Below, piece after piece: positions 57,501 through 64,000 of a DNA stretch of 64,000 bases; within the stretch, counting starts at the first letter, position 1, and each line of letters starts with the position of its first letter. The stretch covers positions 1 through 64,000 of the forward strand of contig JABCZO010000006.1 of NCBI GenBank assembly GCA_013289615.1. Reading direction: 5' to 3'. The position numbers were made by a program, and so were the translations under genes. The notes beneath the pieces were generated by a model. The model ran no database searches and was not told where the DNA came from. It worked only from the letters and a program-made list of their open reading frames with translations. Source of the stretch: Gammaproteobacteria bacterium. GTDB lineage: Bacteria; Pseudomonadota; Gammaproteobacteria; Steroidobacterales; Steroidobacteraceae.

Positions 57501-57899
57501 ATTGCGCTGATCGGCGTCATCCTGCTGATCGGTATCGTCAAGAAGAACGCCATCATGATGATCGACGTGGCGCTCGAGCATGAGCGGCACGAGAACGTCG
57601 ATGCACGCACCGCGATCTACGATGCCTGCCTGCTGCGCTTTCGTCCGATCATGATGACCACGTTTGCCGCGCTGCTCGGTGCGGTCCCGCTGGCGGTGAC
57701 CACCGGCAGCGGCGCGGAGTTGCGCCAGCCGCTGGGCATCTCGATCGTTGGCGGCCTGATCTTCAGTCAGGTGCTGACGCTCTATACCACGCCGGTGGTC
57801 TATATCTACCTGGCTCGTTTCCGTCTGTGGCTGCGCAGCCTGTCGCGTCGTCGCGGCGCTGCCGGATTCGGCGAGCCAGCCTCGGAATCGCCCTCATGA
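54540..57899 (+). CDS. RND multidrug efflux transporter, MdtC-like, with low-complexity insert
   Basis: Second pump subunit, 1119 residues against about 1025 for MdtC. It has helix-4 aspartates in [20 protein letters not shown] and repeated 12-helix topology. Residues about 773-857 form an alanine/serine/threonine/glycine-rich stretch (ASAFAAAATPSIASIASSS, TSSSATSGASGSQAP) in the second periplasmic loop, just before conserved TTPLAINHQGPFVATTFSFN. The sequence is in frame with normal codon use, so it looks like a real insert in the porter/docking region. It overlaps the next gene by ATGA. Confidence 0.92.
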   Translation: MNISAPFVRRPVATTLLTIGLALAGGVAFFLLPVAPLPSVDMPTIVVSASLPGASPQTVATSVTTPLERHLGTIAGVTEMTSQSAVGTSNTVLQFDLSRNIDGAARDVEAAIQAARIDLPSSLRSNPTYRKLNPSDAPVMILALTSDTLTAGQIYDSASTIMQQKLLQVSGIGDVTIGGSSLPAVRVELNPRALFKYQLGLEDVRAALSAANANSPKGGVDFADQRYQIYVNDTAKRAVEYQTLIVGYRNNSAIRLQDVATVRDGVENIRNLGLADGKPAVLLVLHRQPGANVIDVVDRIRALLPELQASIPASIRIIQTNDRTETIRASLRDVERTLMIAIVLVVLVVFATLRNARAALVPSVAVPLSLIGTFGAMYLLGFSLDNLSLMALTVATGFVVDDAIVVLENISRHVEQGMPRVQAALVGVREVGFTVLAMSLSLIAVFLPILLMGGIVGRTFREFALTLAVAILISMVVSLTTTPMMCAHVLRRDSGHQSRFMLALERGFDAMRDFYGRTLRVALGYPRTVMIVLAITVALNVYLYTIIPKGFFPQQDTGTLTGNLRADQSISFQAMAQKLRSVMAIVQADPAVKDVVGFTGGGGGGPGGATNTANIFVGLKPLSERKANSDRVIARLRVKLANITGVRLFLQAIQDIRAGGRQSNSQYQYTILSDNLAELNLWTPRITEALKPVPQLLDVNSDRQDNGLDVALNIDRDTAARLGVSLSEIDNTLYDAFGQRQVSTIYNDMNQYHVVMEVDPSFWQSPETLKEVWVSTSGGSVSGAQSTAGAASAFAAAATPSIASIASSSATSSSATSGASGSQAPASAAQNLALNQLTNSGRGGASTGASIATTVETSVPLAAFSSYGPKTTPLAINHQGPFVATTFSFNLPEGESLGTGIAAIQRTMQVIHVPISVHGSFSGTAKVFQQSLANEPWLILAAVVAVYVVLGILYESYVHPITILSTLPSAGVGAVIALLLFGTEFSLIALIGVILLIGIVKKNAIMMIDVALEHERHENVDARTAIYDACLLRFRPIMMTTFAALLGAVPLAVTTGSGAELRQPLGISIVGGLIFSQVLTLYTTPVVYIYLARFRLWLRSLSRRRGAAGFGEPASESPS

Positions 57900-59410
57900 C
57901 AGCGTACAAACCATGCTTGATTGCGTTGCAGCGCTGGCCGCTCACCGTGGCCACCGCCGTCACCGTGGCGCTGGCCCTGGCAGCTTGTGCGGTTGGGCCT
58001 GACTATCATCGCCCCAGCGCTGCGATCGCAACCGCCTACAAGGAGGATCAGGGATGGAAGCCGGCGACGCCGGGGGAGATACAGAGCGATAAACCCTGGT
58101 GGTCGATCTATGACGATCCGCTGCTCGATAGCCTGGAGCTGCAGGTCGAGGTATCCAACCAGACGCTCAAGGCTGACGAGGCTGCCTATCGGTCCGCCGT
58201 GGCGGCGATCGGTGTCGACCGCGGCACGCTGTTCCCGTCGGTCTCGGTCAACGGCGGTGTCACCCGCAGCGGCAGTGCCAGCGGCGTCAACCAGGCCATC
58301 ACGACCTCATCGGGCACGGCCGTGACGACCGGCGTCGGCAGCAATGGCCATCGCACCATCTACAGCGCCGGAGCACAGGCGAGCTGGTCGATCGACGTCT
58401 GGGGTCGCATCCGGCGCCTGGTCGAGTCGGATGTCGCCAAGGCGCAGGCGAGCGCGGCCGACGTTGCCGCTGCCCGACTGTCGGCGCAGGCGCTGCTGGC
58501 GCAGGATTATTTCCAGCTGCGCGCGGCCGACGAGCAGATGCGTCTCTACCAGACGGAGATCGACAACTTCCAGGCCGCGCTGACGATCACGCAGAACCAG
58601 GTCAAGGCCGGCACCACGACGCTGGCGGACGTGTATGCGGCCCAGACGCAGCTCGAGAGCACCCAGGCGTCCGCGGTCAACGTGCAGCTCACGCGCGCCA
58701 AGTTTGAACACGCCATTGCGGTCCTGATCGGCAAGCCACCATCGGAACTGGCAATCGACCAGGGCAGCTTCAGCACCACCGTACCGGTGGTGCCGGCTGG
58801 TGTGCCGTCCGCGCTGCTGGAGCGTCGGCCCGATATTGCTGCGGCCGAGCGCAGCATGGCGAGCGCCAACGCACTGGTGGGGGTCGCCGAGGCCGCCTGG
58901 TTTCCGACCCTGAACCTCACCGGGTCGTATGGCTTTACCTCCAGCGTACTGCCCGGGCTGCTCAAGGCCAGTAATTCCCTGTGGTCGTTCGGGCCGGCGC
59001 TGGCCGAGAACGTATTCAATGGCGGCGCTACGTTGTCACAGAATCGCGAGGCCCGCGCCAACTACGATCAGGCGGTCGCAACCTACCGCCAGACGGTGCT
59101 ATCGGCGTTCCAATCGGTCGAGGACGATCTGGTGACCTTGCGCGTGCTGGAGCAGCAGGGACAACTGCAGCAATCCGCGGTCAAGGACGCACGCCTTTCC
59201 GAACAGCTGACGGTCAATCAGTACAAGTCCGGCATCGTCGCCTATTCAAGCGTCATCACGGTGCAGAGCACCCGCCTGGTAGACGAGATCAATCTGCTGG
59301 GCATCCAGAGTCAACAACGCGTGTCGAGCGTCGACCTGATCTCCCAGCTTGGCGGCGGCTGGGACGCCGCACAGCTCGATCGGGCCGATCGCGGAGTGCC
59401 GTCACATTGA
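57896..59410 (+). CDS. Outer-membrane efflux lipoprotein, NodT/OprM family
   Basis: TolC-like channel of 504 residues. The start overlaps the pump stop as ATGA, so coupling is clear. The signal ends in lipobox LAAC, and the mature part begins CAVGPDYHRPSA, the family signature. Typical helical repeats (QALLAQDYFQLRAADEQMRL, LEQQGQLQQSAVKDARLSEQ) and LLERRPDIAAAERSMASANA are present. It completes a tripartite pump with the adaptor and the two RND proteins. Confidence 0.94.
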   Translation: MTAYKPCLIALQRWPLTVATAVTVALALAACAVGPDYHRPSAAIATAYKEDQGWKPATPGEIQSDKPWWSIYDDPLLDSLELQVEVSNQTLKADEAAYRSAVAAIGVDRGTLFPSVSVNGGVTRSGSASGVNQAITTSSGTAVTTGVGSNGHRTIYSAGAQASWSIDVWGRIRRLVESDVAKAQASAADVAAARLSAQALLAQDYFQLRAADEQMRLYQTEIDNFQAALTITQNQVKAGTTTLADVYAAQTQLESTQASAVNVQLTRAKFEHAIAVLIGKPPSELAIDQGSFSTTVPVVPAGVPSALLERRPDIAAAERSMASANALVGVAEAAWFPTLNLTGSYGFTSSVLPGLLKASNSLWSFGPALAENVFNGGATLSQNREARANYDQAVATYRQTVLSAFQSVEDDLVTLRVLEQQGQLQQSAVKDARLSEQLTVNQYKSGIVAYSSVITVQSTRLVDEINLLGIQSQQRVSSVDLISQLGGGWDAAQLDRADRGVPSH

Positions 59411-59450
59411 TCGCTTGCCAAGCGCCATCGAAATACTTGAGCATCGGCAC

Positions 59451-59846
59451 ATGATCTGGCAGGCACTGGCAGTGGGCATCGGCGCCGCACTCGGCGCTTT
59501 GCTGCGCTGGCGCCTGGGCGCGTGGCTCAATCCGGTGTTCCCCACCATACCGTTCGGCACCCTGGCCTCCAATCTGATCGGCGGCTTCATCATGGGGCTG
59601 TGCATGGAATATTTTTCCCGCACGGCGGTCATACCGCCCGAGCTACGGCTAGCGGCGACCACCGGCTTTCTTGGCGGACTGACCACCTTTTCCACGTTCT
59701 CGGCCGAAACCTCGGTGCTGCTGCTGCGCCGGGACTATCTGTGGTCCGCCGCCATCATCGGCGCACACCTGCTCGGCTCGGTGCTGCTGACGATAGCCGG
59801 CGTCTATTGTGTGCGGCTGCTGTTCGGTCTCAGGGAAATCGCATGA
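59451..59846 (+). CDS. crcB: Fluoride channel CrcB/Fluc
   Basis: Small dual-topology fluoride exporter of 131 residues with four hydrophobic helices. The signatures GTLASNLIGGFIMGL and TTGFLGGLTTFSTFSAE, including the phenylalanine box, are intact. It lies 40 bases after the efflux channel gene, with no room for a fluoride riboswitch, and overlaps the DUF190 gene by ATGA. It is probably expressed with the efflux operon. Confidence 0.93.
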   Translation: MIWQALAVGIGAALGALLRWRLGAWLNPVFPTIPFGTLASNLIGGFIMGLCMEYFSRTAVIPPELRLAATTGFLGGLTTFSTFSAETSVLLLRRDYLWSAAIIGAHLLGSVLLTIAGVYCVRLLFGLREIA

Positions 59847-60223
59847 AGGCAACGGTGCTTCGGCTGTACATGCACGAGAGCCGGCGTTTTCGCGGCATGC
59901 TGCTGTACGAGTGGCTGCTCGAGCATGCCCGCAAGCTCGGCATCCATGGCGGCTCGGCGTTTCGCGCCGTCGCCGGCTATGGTCGCCATGGCGTCATGCA
60001 CGAACAGCACTACTTCGAATTGGCCGGCGAGTTGCCAGTGGTCACCGAGTTCATCGTCAGCGACGCCGATGCGGAGCGCATTCTCGCGCTGGTTCGCAAA
60101 GAGAACATCGATCTGGTGTACGCGTGCTGGCCGGCGGAGTATTCGGCGACCAGCACGGCGTTAGCACCCGGCTCGCCCGACGCGCCTGCCAGTCCAAGCC
60201 CCTCCCCGGGCGGCACGTCGTAA
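59843..60223 (+). CDS. DUF190 family protein (CrcB partner)
   Basis: Small cytoplasmic protein of 126 residues with a ferredoxin-like PII-related fold (ATVLRLYMHESRRFRGMLLY, HGGSAFRAVAGYGRHG, LPVVTEFIVSDADAERI). DUF190 genes are frequently found next to crcB. A proline/serine-rich C-terminal tail of 20 residues is added. It overlaps crcB by ATGA. It may sense a ligand, but its role is unknown. Confidence 0.85.
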   Translation: MKATVLRLYMHESRRFRGMLLYEWLLEHARKLGIHGGSAFRAVAGYGRHGVMHEQHYFELAGELPVVTEFIVSDADAERILALVRKENIDLVYACWPAEYSATSTALAPGSPDAPASPSPSPGGTS

Positions 60224-60236
60224 TTTACCCGCCAGC

Positions 60237-60809
60237 TCAGGCCCAATCGGGTTGCTGACCGGATTTCCACTTGATGTTGCAGCCGACGCTGGCAATCTGC
60301 TGCTTGACCGTCTGGCCCGCGAGCAGCGCATCGGCCGCGGCGCGCAGATCCGCCCCGCTCACCGGCTGCCCGTTGCCCGGCCGACTGGCGTCAAACTGGC
60401 CGCGATACACCAACTGTCGCGCCGGGTCGAACAGAAACAGGTCGGGCGTGCACACTGCCTGATAGGCTTTGGCCACCGCCTGCGACTCATCGTAGAGATA
60501 GGGAAATTCGAATCCATTCTGCGCCGCGAACTTCACCATGTTCGGCGGGCTGTCGTCGGTGTAACGGCTTGCATCATTGGAATTGATTGCCACCATGGCG
60601 ACCCCGCGCGGCTGGTAGTCGTGCGCAAAGCGCGCCAGGCCGCCGACGATATGCTTGACGTACGGACAGTGATTGCAGATAAACGCCACCAGCAGCGCCT
60701 TCGAGCCGGCAAAATCCCTGAGATGGTGGATCTTTCCGGCCGGGTCAGGCAGCGAAAAATCCGGCGCGGCCGTTCCCAGCGCGAGCATGCGCGACTGCGT
60801 CATGACCAT
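60237..60809 (-). CDS. Thioredoxin-like (AhpC/TSA) redoxin
   Basis: Cytoplasmic redoxin of 190 residues. It opens with MVMTQSRMLALGTAAPDFSL and has a CxxC-type active site in LVAFICNHCPYVKHI, followed by VAMVAINSNDASRYTDDSP and the conserved VCTPDLFLFD with cis-proline. This CNHCP pattern marks the redoxin family often annotated as peroxiredoxin-like or ResA-like. GAGG lies 9 bases before the ATG at 60809. A longer open frame to 61211 is chance. It is divergent from the downstream TonB receptor gene. Confidence 0.88.
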   Translation of the reverse strand: MVMTQSRMLALGTAAPDFSLPDPAGKIHHLRDFAGSKALLVAFICNHCPYVKHIVGGLARFAHDYQPRGVAMVAINSNDASRYTDDSPPNMVKFAAQNGFEFPYLYDESQAVAKAYQAVCTPDLFLFDPARQLVYRGQFDASRPGNGQPVSGADLRAAADALLAGQTVKQQIASVGCNIKWKSGQQPDWA

Positions 60810-60996
60810 TTGGCGCACCTCGATTGACGGCCGACAGGGCTGGCCGCACATTACCCGCCCGTTATATTCACCACAAGGCTCACGGCAATGGTGACCGGCA
60901 GCCGCCGGCGAGCGTGGCTGCAACCTGGCGGGCATAAGGCAGCACTTACTCGGGTAGCACGCGTTGAGCCATGCCCCCGCTCCGCGAGAATCAGTC

Positions 60997-63255
60997 ATGT
61001 TCACCGATGAACCATCGCATGGTCCGGCACGAGCCTCGTTCGGAAAAGCTCTGATCGCGTGCCTGTCGCTGATGGGAAGCGCCGGCGCACAGACTGTGTT
61101 GCCCGACTCCGCCGGCGCGTCGATTGGCGGCCAGGTGCTCGAGCAGATCACGGTGCGCGCGGAACGGCGCGAGATGGACCTGCAGCAGGCGCCAGTGGCG
61201 ATCACCGCCATCGGCGCCAGCGCACTCGATCAGTCCAATGTCACGCAACTGGCCGACCTGAACGGTCTGGTGCCCGGCCTGACGATTGCCACCAGCAGCG
61301 GCTTCGAACGCATGGTGTCGATTCGGGGCATCGGCTCCGAAACGCCGGAAAACGCCTTCACGACGCAGCCGGGAGTGTCGTTGCATGTGGACGGGGTGTA
61401 TATCGCCAATTCGATTTCTCTCGACCAGACGCTATTCGATGTCGACCAGATCGAGATCTCGCGCGGCCCGCAGGCGACGGTGTTTGGACAGGCATCGACC
61501 GGCGGATCGATCAACCTTATCGGCAAGCAGCCGCAACTGGACCGCTACGACGCCTACATCGACGTCAGCGGCGGTAGCTACGACCTGTATCGCTCTAGGG
61601 GAATCCTGAATGTACCGATCGGTGAAACCTTCGCCATTCGCGGCTCGGCTCAAATCTTTAGCCACGAGGGCTTCGCGCCCGATACCGATCTTCCGGGATT
61701 CAGGCTCGGCGATGCCGATGAGCGCTCCGGCAAGCTGGCGATGCTATGGCGGCCGTCGCAGGATTTCGCGGCAACGCTGACGGCGCAGCTCTACCACGCC
61801 CATCACGATGGCGAGGAGCAGAAGAACATCCTCGATCCCAATCCTGATCCCTATGTGGTGTCGCAGGATTACCCGAGCCTGTTCCGGCTGGATACCCAGC
61901 TGTATTACCTCAACCTGAAATGGGATCTGCCGCGGATGCAGCTCAAGTCGACCAGCAGCTGGCAGGTGCTGAACAACCACATCCAGGAGGACGGTACGCG
62001 ACTGGATGTAGCGCTGATCGGCTATTTCGACCACGTGCAGGCCTGGAACACCTTCATGCACGACCTGACGCAGGAACTCAGCATCGCCTCGCAGCCAGGC
62101 GCCGCCATCGACTGGACGCTGGGCGGGCTGTATCTGGCGCAGATCAATCATCAATTCGTCGACGAGCGCAGCGATGTCGGCGGCAACCCAGCGCCGTTCC
62201 TGCTGTACGACAATGATGCCCATATCGATCGCCATTCGTACTCTGCCTATGCGCAGGCCACGGACCATCCGGATGCACACTGGCGACTGACCCTCGGCGC
62301 TCGCTACAACCATGATCGCTACAGTGGGCCGAGCACCTCGTTCGGAGTCACCACCGACGATACCTATTCAAAGGGGGTCGGCACCGGCAAGGCCGAAGTT
62401 CAATATGATCTGGCGGCCGGCAGCATGGAATACGCGAGCTTCACGCGTGGTTACAAGCCCGGTGGCGTCAATGACAATCCCGGGGCGGTGCTGGTGCCGC
62501 ACCTGTTCCGGCCGGAAAGCATCAATGCGTACGAACTTGGTTCGAAGAACCGCCTGCCGGGCGACACACTGCTGCTCAATGCTGCTGCCTACTACTACGA
62601 CTACCGCAACATGCAATACATCGCCAACGACCCGGTGCCGTTCAAGTACGGAATCGACAACATTCCGGCGGCTCGTATCGTCGGCTTCGAACTCGAGAGC
62701 TCGTACCTGACCCTGGACAAGCACCTGCGTATCAACGGCAACCTGTCGTTGGCGCACGGAACACTGGTCGGCAATTTCAAGACACTGGATGCCAAGGCAG
62801 CCGCACGACTGACCGCGGCGAGCCCCGACTGTGCCTTTGGTGGCGCCTTCTTCAGTCCGGCCTGCTGGGCCGAGATCGTCGCCGGTGCACCGAACACCAA
62901 CGGCAACGAAGTGCCGAAACTGCCGCACCTGCAGGGTGGATCCAACGCCGGCTATACCGCGGAACTGGGCGCCTGGCAGCTGCTGTCGCGGATCGAATAT
63001 ATCTACCGCGGCCCGTTCGAGTATCGGATCTTCAACGACGGCCTGCTCGACCGCGTCGGCGGCTACAGCCAGTGGAATCTATACTTGCAGCTCGCTGCGC
63101 CCGGCAGGCACTTATCCTGTTCGCTGGTGGCCAGTAACCTGTTCGACGTCGCGGGCATCAATTCGCGCTACACCGACCCGTTTGGAACCGGCCAGACCAG
63201 CAACGAATACATTCCGCCGCGACAGCTCATAGCCACCGTCGCCTATCAATTCTGA
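60997..63255 (+). CDS. TonB-dependent receptor
   Basis: Outer-membrane receptor of 752 residues. A signal-like segment (KALIACLSLMGSAGAQ) is followed by a plug domain with VLEQITVRAERREMDLQQAP, RMVSIRGIGSETPENAFTTQ, and ISRGPQATVFGQASTGGSIN. A large beta-barrel ends in ATVAYQF with the terminal aromatic needed for insertion. This QxRRE-type receptor class is common in oligotrophic proteobacteria for uptake of complex organic substrates; the substrate is unknown. It ends inside the convergent MFS gene (10-base overlap). Confidence 0.9.
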   Translation: MFTDEPSHGPARASFGKALIACLSLMGSAGAQTVLPDSAGASIGGQVLEQITVRAERREMDLQQAPVAITAIGASALDQSNVTQLADLNGLVPGLTIATSSGFERMVSIRGIGSETPENAFTTQPGVSLHVDGVYIANSISLDQTLFDVDQIEISRGPQATVFGQASTGGSINLIGKQPQLDRYDAYIDVSGGSYDLYRSRGILNVPIGETFAIRGSAQIFSHEGFAPDTDLPGFRLGDADERSGKLAMLWRPSQDFAATLTAQLYHAHHDGEEQKNILDPNPDPYVVSQDYPSLFRLDTQLYYLNLKWDLPRMQLKSTSSWQVLNNHIQEDGTRLDVALIGYFDHVQAWNTFMHDLTQELSIASQPGAAIDWTLGGLYLAQINHQFVDERSDVGGNPAPFLLYDNDAHIDRHSYSAYAQATDHPDAHWRLTLGARYNHDRYSGPSTSFGVTTDDTYSKGVGTGKAEVQYDLAAGSMEYASFTRGYKPGGVNDNPGAVLVPHLFRPESINAYELGSKNRLPGDTLLLNAAAYYYDYRNMQYIANDPVPFKYGIDNIPAARIVGFELESSYLTLDKHLRINGNLSLAHGTLVGNFKTLDAKAAARLTAASPDCAFGGAFFSPACWAEIVAGAPNTNGNEVPKLPHLQGGSNAGYTAELGAWQLLSRIEYIYRGPFEYRIFNDGLLDRVGGYSQWNLYLQLAAPGRHLSCSLVASNLFDVAGINSRYTDPFGTGQTSNEYIPPRQLIATVAYQF

Positions 63256-64000
63256 AGCGCTCGCCGCTGCGACGGCACCCGCATGTTGACCACCGCGAGC
63301 GCCAGCACGATCAACACGGCTGCCAGCACGGCAAAGATCGGGCTGAAGGTGCCGAAGCGATCGGCAATCACGCCCGCCAGCAGCGGCCCGGCAGCAGCCA
63401 CGGTGCTCACCAGCCAGATCACCGACAGCACGCGCGATCCGACTTCGCGGCCGAAGTACTGCAGTGGCAGCACGCAGCCGGCCAGGTAGCTGCACCCCCA
63501 TCCGACTCCGAAGGCAGCGGCGAACGCAAAGGCGCCGAACGGCGAGCCACCATAGCTCAAGGCGATATCGCCGGCGCACTGCAGCGCCAGCCCCGCCGCA
63601 AACACCCGGCTGGGCCGGTACTTCTCGCACAGGCGGCCGGCGACACCCTTGGCGATGGTCGCCACCAGCGCCACCAGGCTCAGGATCCAGGCGGCGAACG
63701 CCGGCGTCGCGCCTTCTCGCACCAGGTGGCCAACCGCAACGCTCGACGTGGTGGTGACGCCAGCGACAGTCAGCGTCATCGATGCCGCCAGCAGCATGAA
63801 CTGCGGTGTCAGCATCGCTTCGCGCTCGCTCCACCGCGCCTCATGGTCCGCGACACTCCCGGCCGCGGGCTTGCCCTCGGGCGACTTTGCCAATGGCGAA
63901 TCCCTGATCAGCAGCAGGCAGATCAGCGCAATCAGCGCGGCGACGCTGCTCATCAGGAACCAGTGAATGCGCCAGCTGTGCGTGGCGGCGACCAGCGCCC
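63246..64000 (-). CDS. MFS transporter (5' end outside window)
   Basis: Major facilitator permease; the last 251 residues are seen and the frame continues past the right edge. Six to seven hydrophobic segments are visible, with an internal hydrophilic loop (SPEGKPAAGSVADHEARWSE) between the two halves and the family-like KGVAGRLCEKYRPSRVF loop. The C-terminal half is complete and ends in VVNMRVPSQRRALQN. The substrate cannot be assigned. It converges with the TonB receptor and overlaps it by 10 bases. Confidence 0.85.
   Translation of the reverse strand, partial: ALVAATHSWRIHWFLMSSVAALIALICLLLIRDSPLAKSPEGKPAAGSVADHEARWSEREAMLTPQFMLLAASMTLTVAGVTTTSSVAVGHLVREGATPAFAAWILSLVALVATIAKGVAGRLCEKYRPSRVFAAGLALQCAGDIALSYGGSPFGAFAFAAAFGVGWGCSYLAGCVLPLQYFGREVGSRVLSVIWLVSTVAAAGPLLAGVIADRFGTFSPIFAVLAAVLIVLALAVVNMRVPSQRRALQN

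Noticed and set aside
55449-57590. 713-codon minus-strand frame opposite the second RND pump
   Set aside because: It has histidine/arginine/glutamine-biased composition typical of an antisense frame of a GC-rich gene, with no homology pattern.
59411-59450. Fluoride riboswitch before crcB
   Set aside because: The gap is only 40 bases, too short for the known aptamer plus expression platform.
60810-61211. N-terminal extension of the redoxin to 324 residues
   Set aside because: The extension runs antisense through the upstream region and the TonB receptor start, while a proper ribosome site precedes the ATG at 60809.

Overview
This is a high-GC gammaproteobacterial chromosome segment. The evidence is a polar-type flagellar cluster (flhF next to flhA, FleQ- and FleR-like sigma54 activators, sigma28-type promoters for flagellin and flgM), a tetrameric-type PilZ gene beside fliS, two TonB-dependent receptors and an MdtABC-like RND operon. 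The gene content recalls Xanthomonadales, Nevskiales or Steroidobacterales, but the order cannot be settled from this window alone.

Layout. (1) 1-6.8 kb, minus strand: fliO-fliP-fliQ-fliR-flhB-flhA-flhF, the export gate and the FlhF GTPase, with flhF cut by the left edge. (2) 7.1-15.8 kb: a non-flagellar block separating fliN from fliO. It holds a DUF4382 lipoprotein, a secreted beta-propeller protein, a DUF1993 protein, a MocD-like fatty acid desaturase, a POT peptide transporter, a GST and a DUF763 protein. (3) 15.8-25.5 kb, minus: an HDOD gene, then (read in transcription order) fliE-F-G-H-I-J-K and fliL-M-N. (4) 25.5-31.9 kb, minus: a FleR-like and a FleQ-like activator, both without N-terminal sensory domains, then tPilZ, fliS, fliD and fliC. 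(5) 32.1-42.4 kb, minus: flgB to flgL. (6) 42.7-44.3 kb, plus: flgA, flgM, flgN. (7) 44.3-46.1 kb: a broken Entner-Doudoroff locus with pgl and eda intact but the divergent zwf and edd reduced to end fragments. (8) 46.2-49.8 kb: a small His/Cys secreted protein, a TonB receptor and uppP. (9) 50.0-60.2 kb: an RND efflux operon (adaptor, two RND pumps, outer-membrane channel) followed by crcB and a DUF190 gene. (10) 60.2-64 kb: a redoxin, a second TonB receptor and a truncated MFS transporter.

Regulation can largely be read from the DNA. Six sigma54-type -24/-12 elements precede flhA, fliO, fliL, fleR-fliE, flgB and flgA. Sigma28-type promoters precede fliC and flgM, and probably flgKL. This is the classical hierarchy: FleQ-like and FleR-like activators with RpoN make the basal body and hook, then FliA makes filament genes once FlgM is exported. 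CRP-like TGTGA-N6-TCACA palindromes lie next to several of the sigma54 promoters. The most unusual observations are the gutted zwf and edd genes, the two activators that both lack receiver-type domains, the interruption of fliLMN/fliOPQR, and a long low-complexity insert in the second RND pump.
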